From assembly GCF_004664715.2 (NCBI RefSeq), contig NC_051063.1:145928165-145992164 (forward strand): a stretch of DNA of 64,000 nt. Direction: 5' to 3'. The position numbers were made by a program, and so were the translations under genes. Source of the stretch: Peromyscus leucopus. Taxonomy: Eukaryota; Chordata; Mammalia; Rodentia; Cricetidae. Of this stretch, positions 24,334-33,601 are shown piece after piece; within the stretch, counting starts at the first letter, position 1, and each line of letters opens with the position of its first letter. The notes beneath the pieces were generated by a model, which was given only the letters and a program-made list of their open reading frames with translations, was not told the DNA's origin and did no database searches.

Positions 24334-24397
24334 GTAAGTACTTTCACTTTACCTTTACTTTTTATTTGTTGATCCTTTTTGTTAACTTCATATTTAG
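24334..24397 (+). other. Mef2a: 64-nt micro-intron separating a2 and a1 exons
   Basis: Bounded by 'gtaagt' and 'tatttag'. A good branch-point match (gttaact, candidate A at 24385) lies about 51 nt from the a2 donor and 12 nt from the a1 acceptor. This is at or below the length usually spliced in vertebrates, so direct a2-a1 joining is expected to be poor. Confidence 0.85.
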
Positions 24398-24535
24398 GCT
24401 CTGAACAAGAAGGAACACAGAGGGTGCGACAGCCCAGACCCCGATACTTCCTATGTGCTAACTCCACATACAGAAGAAAAATATAAAAAAATTAATGAGG
24501 AATTTGATAATATGATGCGGAATCATAAAATCGCA
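24398..24535 (+). CDS. Mef2a: Mef2a alternative exon a1 (46 residues, residues 87-132)
   Basis: This 138-nt, phase 0-0 exon encodes ALNKKEHRGCDSPDPDTSYV through NMMRNHKIA, the common form of the region just after the MEF2 domain. It contains the SPDPD motif and TPH, both proline-directed sites. The acceptor is 'ttaacttcatatttag' and the donor 'gca|gtgagt'. It follows exon a2 by 64 nt. Either alternative keeps the frame with the next exon, and so would inclusion of both (90 residues) or neither. The sequence is intact. Confidence 0.97.
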
Positions 24536-24960
24536 GTGAGTACTAAAGTATGGTTTGTGCTTTTATCATGTGCATGAAGAAACTGACCACACATCCTACC
24601 TCATTTTTAACAGAAGATTGATGGCAAGTCTTAGAGGAAAGAAGGTGTTTATGAACTCTTTGGTTTGACAGAGCTTTGAAATGCCAAAATCTTACAGTAC
24701 TAAACGTTGAGTGTCTTAAGTGTAGAAATGAAGAGAAAACGTCCTAATTCATGTTCTGCCACTAATTGCCCTTTATATCTTTTCTTAAGCTATCCATATA
24801 TCCTGAATTAAAATTGTTTGATCTGTGAAGTAAATGAGTTGGCTCACATGATTTTAAACATTGTTTCTAGTTTTAAAATTCCTTGATTTTTAGTATAAAG
24901 TACACATACAAGGTGTTCCCATCTTTCCCATTACTTAATATACATATTTAGTCGATCTTT

Positions 24961-25061
24961 AGAATGCTAAATGTGGGGTTGGGGATTTAGCTCAGTGGTC
25001 AAGCGCAAGGCCCTGGGTTCGGTCCTCAGCTCCGGAAAAAAAAAAAAAGAATGCTAAATGT
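24961..25061 (+). mobile_element. Young ID SINE with perfect 14-bp target-site duplication
   Basis: The ID body (24975-25047: 'ggggttggggatttagctcag', 'aagcgcaaggccctgggttcgg', 'ctcagctccgg', then an A tail) is flanked by agaatgctaaatgt at 24961-24974 and 25048-25061. It lacks about 15 nt after 'gctcagtggt' compared with the usual ID/BC1 head, which removes part of the tRNA-Ala-derived D-arm/anticodon region. The insertion is recent. Confidence 0.93.
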
Positions 25062-25924
25062 AAGTTAGTTGAGTTTGTTGTAAGATTTCTTTCCTCTAAA
25101 TCATTTTACTTGCTTTATGCAGTTATCTTCATTTTAGAAGAACTGAGCTGACTGTTGAGCTCTCTGTACCATATCCCAAAGTGCTGAACTGCAGGAACCC
25201 TGAGTACTGACTGCTCTTCTCTCATACTCAGTATTACAGAAGAGAGCTAGATTTCTTTTAAGGAAACTCTTAGCCTTAAACTAATCACACAACAAATAGT
25301 CACTGTAATTTTTCTGTACACAGTCACCTAATCTTATGAAACAGTCCATTTTGACCGTACTGCACTCATGTGCCTGGACTGAAAATATGGAAAATCTTCT
25401 TACTAGACTCTCCAGCGAGAGCAGCTGGAACCCCTGCTGTAGCTGCCCTCTACCTCTCTGTGTGGAGGGAAAGCGGTGTGGAACCAGCTGGCTCCAGTGC
25501 TGGGCTTTTGTTTTTCTTGTTCTTTTCCTTTTCATTATCATACTTGAAGCTCTTGCCCTAAAAAATGATACACATCATATGTCATTTCTTCAAAGTAGTT
25601 CTGTAGGAAGAATCACATGAAAATAGCTTTAAACAATTTTTTGAGCTAATACTATTATTTTTTAAAACAGAACAGTATCGAATAAAATTTCTCTGATCTC
25701 ACAGGGACATTGTCCCCACACTCAGACTTTAAGCTGCAAGAATATACTAAAATTACTTCATTGTTTGCTTCTTGACTCCCCACATACAACTTTAAATTAT
25801 GAAGAAGCTTACTGTTTATCATGGTCAACAAATGTATTAAAATTGGTCTGTGGAGGAAATACCAGAGAAAACTAGGAAATGCACTTTAAGAGAAAGCATA
25901 TGAAGTATTTTGACTAGAAGATAG

Positions 25925-26102
25925 CTGTGTCTATGCACACCTTTAATCCCAGCACTCGGGCGGCAGAGGCAGTCAGATCTCTGTGAGTTAAAGGCCAGCC
26001 TGGACTACAGAGCGAGATCTAGGAAAGGTACCAAAACTACACAGAGAAACCCTGTCTTGAAAAAAAAAAAAAAAGAAAGAAAGAAAGGAAAGAAAAAAAA
26101 AT
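25925..26102 (+). mobile_element. B1 SINE, plus strand
   Basis: From 'gtctatgcacacctttaatccc' to 'acacagagaaaccctgtcttg' and an A-rich tail with AAAG units. Confidence 0.9.
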
Positions 26103-26462
26103 GTAATGTTAAATTGGTTTGCACTGGAGTTCTAATTAATGCTTACTTGATAACTGATAAATTTTGTAATGTCTAAATTCAACAATATTTTAATTTCAGG
26201 TTTTAACTTTTAATTTCATCTTTTGAATATTTGAAACATACTGTATAGTTATATTAACATATATGTATCAATATAAAATGAAAATAAAGTTCATGTCAGA
26301 TATATTCATATTCAAGTGTAATTCTAGAAGAAACAGCTTAACACTGCAAATGAAGAACTTATCCTCGTCCTCTTCTTTGAATAATGAGAGTTAACTAGTT
26401 AAAGTTATTTAATGTGGATGGAATGAAACCAATAGTTTTCTCTTCCTTGTTCTTCCTTACAG

Positions 26463-26682
26463 CCTGGTTTGCCACCTCAGAACTTCTCAATGTCCGTCAC
26501 AGTTCCCGTGACCAGCCCCAATGCTTTGTCCTACACTAACCCAGGGAGTTCCCTTGTGTCACCGTCTTTGGCAGCCAGCTCAACCTTAGCAGACTCAAGC
26601 ATGCTGTCTCCACCCCCAGCCACATTACACAGAAATGTGTCCCCTGGCGCTCCGCAGAGACCACCAAGTACTGGCAGTGCAA
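26463..26682 (+). CDS. Mef2a: Mef2a coding exon: start of transactivation domain (residues 133-205 plus 1 nt)
   Basis: This 220-nt exon encodes PGLPPQNFSMSVTVPVTSPN through PQRPPSTGSA and the first base of a Ser codon. It is rich in Ser, Pro and Thr with several SP/TP sites, as expected for the MEF2A activation domain. The acceptor is 'ttgttcttccttacag'. The donor is 'gcaa|gtatgt'; the last exon base is A rather than the usual G, so with the next exon the codon is AGT (Ser), giving SASGML where I recall SAGGML or NAGGML in human. The weaker exon edge is partly offset by the good gtatgt donor. Confidence 0.95.
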
Positions 26683-26783
26683 GTATGTTGTGAAGTGTTC
26701 TGTTGGTGCTCTTAAAAAGAGGATGAGAAATGAATTGCTGACAAAAAAAGTTTATTCTCTTTAGTCTTCACTTTATTGTCAGT

Positions 26784-26946
26784 CCAGGTGTGGTGGCCCA
26801 TGCCTTTCATCCCAGTATTTGGGAGGCAGAGGCAACCAGAACTCTGTGAGTTTGAGAACAGCTGTGTCTACATAGTGAGTTCCAGGACAGCCAGGGCTAT
26901 GTAGAGAGACCCCGTCTCAGAAAACAAATCAACAAGCAAACAAAAA
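26784..26946 (+). mobile_element. B1 SINE, plus strand
   Basis: 'ccaggtgtggtggcccatgcc' to 'gccagggctatgtagagagac' and a CAAA-rich tail. Confidence 0.88.
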
Positions 26947-26984
26947 GCCCGCATTATTGTTGGGATGAGCAAGAGTCACTGTTC

Positions 26985-27425
26985 CATGTGGGAGGCCAGC
27001 TCCCACCTTTTGAATGGTTCTTATGAGAGAGGGATAAGAAAATATTAGATAGAAAGCCCTAGTTGGTGAGAAGAAAGACAGAAACACAGGATAGCTTCGG
27101 GAGGGTCTGGATCAATACCCAACAGCCTTTTCTGTTTATTCAAAAGTGCTTTTTATAACAATGCCAAGGGGCAGGGCAAAAGACCTTCCCCTTCCCAGAT
27201 CAAAGCATACCACACAGCCAAGTGTAGACACTTTCAAACTCCTGGTAACCACGCCCATGGTCAAATCATCTCCATATGCAGCCCTGCTGGATAAAGTAAG
27301 CCCAGATTCTCTGACCCTGAGTAAGTTCTGACTAGATAGCCTCTGTGGGAAAAACATTGTTGGGCCAAGTAGAATAGTATAGAGACTGTGCCAGCTATAA
27401 CTTTTCTTTATCATGGGGGAGCCAC
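26985..27425. mobile_element. LTR-like sequence, possibly a solo LTR
   Basis: The block opens with a short inverted repeat (gtgggag / ctcccac at 26988-27006) and has a mixed composition unlike the intron around it. On the minus strand it carries AATAAA (complement of 'tttatt' near 27135-27141) upstream of a possible TATA-like region. I recall similar sequences as rodent endogenous-retrovirus LTRs, but cannot name the family or find duplicated flanks. Confidence 0.4.
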
Positions 27426-27951
27426 ACTGGTGACAGACAGAGAATTTAACTTCAGTGTTGCAAGTGAAGATTGAAAGTTGAATGTGACCCTCATGCTAGA
27501 AGTAGAGGAGTGAGCCTGCTCTGTGCATCTCTTCCTACTGAGTTAGTTCAGTAATTCCGCAGCAGTTTGCAGTACATTTGCCATCTTAGTCTGTAGTTTA
27601 GTATTACCTTCCCACAGTACTGGATTGAGTAGTGCTCTCTATGAACTGTCTCATTCTCGTCAGTATTTACTAGTTACTATAGATGCACAGGTGGCGGCCT
27701 ATCAAGAGCTCTGTAGATAAGTTCATGTATGTGTATACTACACATAGACCCCCCCACGGCTCGTTTTATATATATATATATAGTGTGTAACGTATATCAA
27801 ATTATACATTCATTGGTGGTAAACTTTAGACTGAGCTAGCTTTATATTGATTTGATTTTTAGGAATAGAATGTAGGTTATAGTGGGATGACTGCATTTGT
27901 GAAATCAATGCAATTTTTATTCGATCTCTCTTTTCTCTGTAACATTGTTAG

Positions 27952-28011
27952 GTGGGATGTTGAGCACTACAGACCTCACGGTGCCAAATGGAGCTGGAAA
28001 TAGTCCAGTGG
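27952..28011 (+). CDS. Mef2a: Mef2a 60-nt coding exon (residues 206-225)
   Basis: It encodes (S)GMLSTTDLTVPNGAGNSPV(G), with the first and last codons split (phase 1-1). Being symmetric and 60 nt long, it could be skipped without changing frame. The acceptor is 'tctctgtaacattgttag' and the donor 'gtgg|gtgagt'. It is part of the transactivation region with no separate domain. Confidence 0.95.
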
Positions 28012-28269
28012 GTGAGTGGATTCCATCATTTAACTTTGTAGGTGTCTGTTTGAGCTAAGCTACAACTAAGCATTGTCCTGAAATAATTCTGCCTTCTGAG
28101 GAATAGTTTACTATCCAGCTTAACAGTTTTCTACAATAGCCCTGCTTCATCCTTTACACACTGACTAAGTTCATTCATTCATTCACTATGTATTTAGTGC
28201 TTCCTCTATACCAGCCATTGTTGTTTCCCAAAGACTAAGTTGCTCTAATTTAAGTTGCAACATTTACAT

Positions 28270-28985
28270 CAAGATCTTTTTTAAAAAGAATATTTTAAAT
28301 TTATTTTTTACAGCATCATACACGTACACACACATATCCACTCGATATATGTATATCACACACACAGAATGTATCTTGATCATATCCTTGCCACATTCCC
28401 CTTATTTCCTGACACTCCTCCATGCCCACACACCCTCCTTCTACCTTTACTATCCTCTTCTTTTTTCTTTTCTAAATAATCCATGAGTTCAGTTAGTGCT
28501 ATCTGCTTACCAGTGGGTGTGAGACCATCCACCAGATTATAGACACCATACCAGCAACTACAACTCCAAAGAAAAAGGACTCCCCCTTTCCCAGTAGTTA
28601 TTAACTGCCAATACCTCCTCGGCTAGAGGTGGAGTCTCTCCTTACTCCATGGTAGATGTTGAAAGGCTTGATCTTGTGCAGGTAGCCATGGCTTGGAGTT
28701 GGTGAGTGTGCTGGCCATGTTCTCTCTAGAAGACAGCAGACAGCAGCATTCCTCCCCATCAGCTGGTCCTTACGTTCTTCCCACCCCTTCTTGCATGGTG
28801 TTCCCTGAGCCTTGGGGAGGGTGATAGAGGTGAGGGTTGAGTACTCAGTGGTCACTTATTTTCAGCACTTTGATTAGTTGAGTCTCTGCATTGACTGATA
28901 ACCACTACAGAAACAGCTTTTCTGGCTAAGATTGAAAGCAGCATTGATCTATGGGCACAAACACATTTAGAAGTCAGTTTGACTG
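28270..28985. mobile_element. Rodent L1 (Lx-like) 3' UTR-type sequence
   Basis: Contains the series 'ttgatcatatccttgccacattccccttatttcc', 'taaataatccatgagttcagttagtgct', 'gtgggtgtgagaccatccacc', 'ggcttgatcttgtgcagg', 'ttccctgagccttgggg', 'agcattgatctatgggcac'. The same series, shorter, appears at 44890-45170. I associate it with rodent Lx-type L1 3' ends. The strand was not assigned. Confidence 0.5.
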
Positions 28986-29494
28986 CTGCCTTCAGTGATC
29001 ATTTCTTAGGGATATGCTTTCTGTAACTTCCGTCACCACTGAAACTAAACTATTGGAAAGTGCTTTATTTTTTTAAAAAAGCATTAAATGTGTTCAGAAA
29101 TTGGAGTACTAAGACATGTGTGCATATTACTCAAGTTAGAGATCCGAGTGATTCCCTTGAGGATCTGCTTTGGTGGTCATATGTAAAGCATTCACGGTTT
29201 GTTGTAGTCACAGTCAAATAGACTTTCACTATGGGGCTGTTCCCAATGTGTGTGGTGGTGGTGGTGATTACATCCAAAGTCTCACACATGCTAAACAAAC
29301 ACTGTTAAGTGGCTCTATTCCCAATATGCTATATGCACAACAGGTCTCACACAGTAGATTAGCTCCACCTAGTTAAAAAACAAAACACAGTTTGGTGCAA
29401 ATAGTTGGCTACTAAGAGAGACTGTTTATTTCTGGTTCACTTTAGTTAGGGTCCAGTCTTCTGGAGTCTTGGTGATTTAAAGATATGTCATATT

Positions 29495-29690
29495 GGGGCT
29501 GGAGAGATGACTCAGCAGTTAAGAGCACTTGTTGCTTTCTTGGTTCAAACCCTAGCATCCCTGTGGAGGCTCACAACCATAACTCCAGTTCCACAGGCTC
29601 CACTGCCTTCTTTTTATGCTGGGTACCAGGCATACATGTAGTCACATACGTACATGTAGGCAAAACACACATACACATAAAATAAATAAT
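29495..29690 (+). mobile_element. B2/B3 SINE, plus strand
   Basis: From 'ggggctggagagatgactcagcagttaagagcacttgttgc' to 'acacataaaataaataat'. Confidence 0.88.
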
Positions 29691-29767
29691 TCTGAAATAT
29701 ATTTTAAAGTATATTTAAAGACAGGACTATCTTTCCAGTCCTGACATGTGGTGAAGATAGATTATTT

Positions 29768-29811
29768 TGCAGATATAACATCAAAATAATGATTTTGATG
29801 TTATATCTGCA
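29768..29811. repeat. Perfect 20-bp inverted repeat with 4-nt loop
   Basis: The arms tgcagatataacatcaaaat (29768-29787) and its exact reverse complement (29792-29811) are separated by aatg. A second small hairpin (caggact / agtcctg) lies just upstream at 29722-29743. The stem is too short for a typical pre-microRNA. It could be a relic of a palindromic transposon. Confidence 0.95.
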
Positions 29812-30179
29812 GTACAGTATATGATATTTTTTAGTGAACTTAAATGGATTAATGACCTGCTATGGAGTCTTAAGAGATCAAATGTACCTGTGGATCCCCA
29901 TACTCTTTCTCTGATCTGGAATGTCACAAATTGAAGATAACTGTTTCCCAGCTGAGGGCAGAGTGAAGTGGGACCTGAATTTTTTTTTTTTTTTTTTTTA
30001 ATATAAGGAGATATTTATACACAGTAAAGGATGTAATGTTATCTCAGCTAGGCAAGCACTGGGGTGGGACTTCTTAATCTTGTCCTCATTTTAAATGAGC
30101 CTAGACCAGGCTGCCACCTTCCTTTCCCCAAGAGTGATGGTTTATGTTCCGACCGAGAATAAAGTTATTTCCACCAAAA

Positions 30180-30207
30180 GAGAGGGAGAGGGAGAGGGAG
30201 AGGGAGA

Positions 30208-30281
<74 letters not shown>
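30180..30281. repeat. (GAGAGG)n(GA)n repeat
   Basis: Four to five GGGAGA-type hexamers followed by about 38 GA units. Confidence 0.96.
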
Positions 30282-30283
<2 letters not shown>

Positions 30284-30769
30284 AACTGTAGAAAATATAT
30301 GAAGGTCTTGCTATCAGTTATACATTAGGGCTGCTACACTCGTACATGTGTGTTTTCAAGTGTGTTTGGTTTATTTAATGACAACTCAGTTTTACTGTCT
30401 GAATCCAGTGTACTGGTTTCATGTACACATACGCTTCCCTCCTGACACCAATAGGGCAGTGTGTTTCAAGTCCACTGGGACTTGAGACTCTTGTATGCTT
30501 GTGTTCCATTGGGCCGGGACTCCAGAAGGCTGGCGTCTGTAATACAAAGTGAACAGAGTGAACAGCCCCTCTTAGTAGCTACACTGTTTGCATCATACAA
30601 ATTGTTTGTAATTCAGCAATACTGATCTATTTGGGACCTGTTGTGCATAATAGCCTGGGAATGCAGGTGTTCAGTAATGTTTGTTTAACATGTATGAAGC
30701 CTTAAATTTAACCACTAACGTTGCACACACAAAGTGTGTACCCAACAGCATTTTAGTCAAAGCTAATGT

Positions 30770-30895
30770 CTTGGTGTGAGTGTGGGGCATACCTGTAACT
30801 GCAGTACCCCAAAGGTCATATGGGACAAGAGAATCCTGGGTTCTAGACCAGCCTGATCCACACAGCAAGTTTGTAGTAAAACTGAAATTCAAATT
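30770..30895 (+). mobile_element. Very diverged B1-like SINE
   Basis: 'gtgtggggcatacctgtaactgcag', 'agaatcctgggttctagaccagcctgatccacacagcaag' keeps a faint B1 order. Confidence 0.4.
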
Positions 30896-31100
30896 AAAGA
30901 GCCAAAAATACATACGACTTTCATTTGCTAATTCCCATCTGCTGCTCCCTTTTATTGGAACTCCCAAATGTCTTCATATGCTTTTGATACCTTGTAAATT
31001 AGTCTTGATGAAAAGGTTTGAAAGGTTTCAGTGATTATAAAATGTCTGTGCCTCTAAACCCGGATCCCATTTCTGAGGCTTCGTCTAAAGAAGTAGGCTA

Positions 31101-31335
31101 GGGGCCGGAGAAGTGGCTTAACAGTGAAGAGCATTGGTTACTTTTGCACGGAACCTAGATTCAGTTCTCTGCACCCACATGGAGGGAACCCAAATTCCAG
31201 TAACTCTAGTTCTAGAGGATCTGATACCTTCCTTCTTCTGGCTTCTGAGGGTTTCAGGTACTCATATGGTACACAGACATGCATGAAGACAAAACACTCA
31301 TTCACATCAAGATAATTGAATCTTTAAAAAGGAAG
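31101..31335 (+). mobile_element. B2/B3 SINE, plus strand
   Basis: 'ggggccggagaagtggcttaacagtgaagagcattggtta' to 'cacatcaagataattgaatctttaaaa'. Confidence 0.8.
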
Positions 31336-31914
31336 TAAAGTGTTTATGATGGCTTAGTTGTAGTGAATAATAGGCTGAAATCAGCATAGTCAGCAATGTG
31401 AACATTAGGTAAATTTCAAGTGAGTTATTTTTTTAGTTGTGATTTAAACCTGTGCAGAAAATAGAAATATAGAAAAAAAGCGTAAGGACCCCAAACTGAT
31501 TCTAATAGTTAAGGTGATAAAATAATGTATTTTCCCCTTTCTTTTACTTTTTGAACTTTATGTGACATAATAGTGATGGTATTCCTAAAGTCATAAAATT
31601 TTTATTGTAGTAATTTGGTTTTCTGGTCTTTTTCCCTGTGATTTGATTTTTTTTTTTTCTAATCTATCATTATTTTAAACTTAAACTGGCAGCTGTACAC
31701 ACTGTAATTTATATAGCTCTGTCATGGTGACAGTCTGTCTGTTTGTGATTTACTACATGTATTTCATTACCAAGAATATAAATAAATGTGTTACTCAGCT
31801 GATACTGTAGCTCAGATATTTTCTTAAGCTTTGACCTATATTGTGAAGTCAAGAATGAAAAAAAATTGATATATCTAGTACCTTCACTTAAAAAAATTGG
31901 TGTGTGGGGTTGGA

Positions 31915-32179
31915 AACAGTGTATGTACGTGTGTGTGTGTTTTGTGCACGTGTCATTTAGGTAGGCGGTATGCACACGGTACAGAGGCTGGAAAGTGGAC
32001 ATCCAGTTTCTTTCTCTGTCACTCTTCCACGTTGTCTGCTTGAGACAGAGTCTCACTGAACCCAGTTTATTGCTTAACTACACTGGCTGGCTAGCAAACT
32101 GGGGATCCACGTCTGTTGTCTGTCCAGAGTTTGCTAGCCTTCCCCATGCTGGACTACAGGGAGTGGCCACCTCGTCAGG
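31915..32179 (-). mobile_element. Rodent interspersed repeat (B4/URR1-like), leading into the minisatellite
   Basis: A TG-rich start, 'gcttgagacagagtctcactgaaccc', 'ctggctggctagcaaactgggg' and 'ctggactacagggagtggccacct' match the same rodent repeat class as 12690-12985 and 22206-22440. Its expected last part ('ggatctgaactcaggtcctcatgcttg') is where the 43-bp tandem array begins. Confidence 0.5.
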
Positions 32180-32738
32180 CTTTCCTGTGCCAGTGCTTGG
32201 AGTCTGAACTCGGCTCCCCTCACTTTCCTGTGTGAGTGCTCGGAGTCTGAACTCGGTTCCCCATACTTTCCTGTGTGAATGCGCGGAGTCTGAACTTGGT
32301 TCCCCATACTTTCCTGTGTGAATGCGCGGAGTCTGAACTCGGCTCCCCTCACTTTCCTGTGCCAGTGCTCGGAGTCTGAACTCGGCTCCCCTCACTTTCC
32401 TGTGCCAGTGGTCGGAGTCTGAACTCGGCTCCCCTCACTTTCCTGTGTGAATGCTCGGAGTCTGAACTTGGTTCCCCATACTTTCCTGTGTGAATGCGCG
32501 GAGTCTGAACTCGGCTCCCCTCACTTTCCTGTGCCAGTGCTCGGAGTCTGAACTCGGCTCCCCTCACTTTCCTGTGCCAGTGCTCGGAGTCTGAACTCGG
32601 CTCCCCTCACTTTCCTGTGTGAATGCTCGGAGTCTGAACTTGGTTCCCCATACTTTCCTGTGTGAATGCTCGGAGTCTGAACTTGCTTCCCCATACTTTC
32701 CTGTGTGAATGCGCGGAGTCTGAACTCAGCTCCCCATA
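32180..32738. repeat. 43-bp minisatellite, 13 units, with four-unit higher-order repeat
   Basis: Exactly 13 head-to-tail units of 43 bp, each starting 'ctttcctgtg' and containing 'cggagtctgaact'. Three main variants occur: A (gccagtgctcgg ... cccctca), B (tgaatgctcgg ... acttggttccccata) and C (tgaatgcgcgg ... cccctca). Units 4-7 (32309-32480) and 8-11 (32481-32652) both read C-A-A-B and differ at one base in 172. Long minus-strand open frames through the array repeat every 43 residues and are artefacts of the tandem structure. Confidence 0.97.
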
Positions 32739-33494
32739 CTTTTACCACAGCAGCTTTAATGACCGCTGTCTCCCCAGCTTGCACTTTCATTTTTTAAAAA
32801 CATGTTGGGAAAGAGAAATACATATTGGACTAGAAATAGAAAGCTCAAGAAAATTCTGGAATTGTTAAGTGTTGAATGAAAGTGGTTTGGGGATTGCATG
32901 GTGCTAGTGCAGTGGCGGCTAAAAAGATGGATGGGGAAAGATCCCCCTTTCAAAGGTGAGTGAACTGAGTTTCGTTGGATGGATAGTGTTAGGAGCCTGG
33001 TGTGGAAATGGTGGAGGGTGCCATTGGGTCCATGTGTTTAAAACATTGGCTTGAGATGACAGCATTTACCTGAGAAAAGTAGTCCTTGGCAGTTGAGTTT
33101 GGACTAAAAATGATGGGAAATGAAGCAGAAATTTGTAACTTACATTGAAGCCTTGTGTGCTTCTATCATCATATTGTGTGAGAAATTCGGAGCCTCTGGC
33201 AGAGGAGAAAGGTGCATTTTTAGTGCTGGCCACCGTGGGCGGATTGCAAAGAGGAGTAGTGTTTGGGATGGAGGGCACAGATGATGTGTTTATTAAATAT
33301 TTCTGATAGGTACATATCATCCATTCGGGGGATTGTCATCCGACTAAGGAAATGTGCCATCGGTTATTTCAAAGTCAGGGTCTTTTTTGTAGTTTAAGAA
33401 ATGTTAAATCTTCACATAAATGATATTTTTTCATCTTTTACTAGGATTTTTGCGTATGGAGTAATCTGCTAGCATGTCAGTTTTGTTGTTCATC

Positions 33495-33601
33495 ACTGTG
33501 AGCTCACTGTGTAGAGTAGACTGGCCTCAAACTCAGGTTCATCCGCCTGCCTCTGGCTCCCAGGTGCTAGAATTAAAAGTGTGTGCCACCACTTCTGGCT
33601 T
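33495..33601 (-). mobile_element. B1 fragment, minus strand
   Basis: 'gtgtagagtagactggcctcaaactcaggttcatccgcctgcc' to 'gtgtgccaccacttctggct'. Confidence 0.75.

Larger units (their letters stand above)
24536..26462 (+). other. Mef2a: Mef2a intron, 1.9 kb
   Basis: It contains an ID element and a B1, listed separately. 24600-24950, 25070-25900 and 26110-26450 are plain intron with no gene seen. Confidence 0.9.
26683..27951 (+). other. Mef2a: Mef2a intron, 1.27 kb
   Basis: Holds a B1 and an LTR-like block (listed separately). 27430-27950 is plain intron with a short (TA)n at about 27765-27782. Confidence 0.9.

Noticed and set aside
32180..32738. Regularly spaced repeat that could suggest a CRISPR array
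   Set aside because: The units are directly head-to-tail with no unique spacers, and the genome is a mammal's.
32078..32790. Several long minus-strand open frames (72-105 codons) through the 43-bp array
   Set aside because: They repeat the same residues at the array's period, shift between frames, and have no start context or homology. They are a by-product of the tandem repeat.
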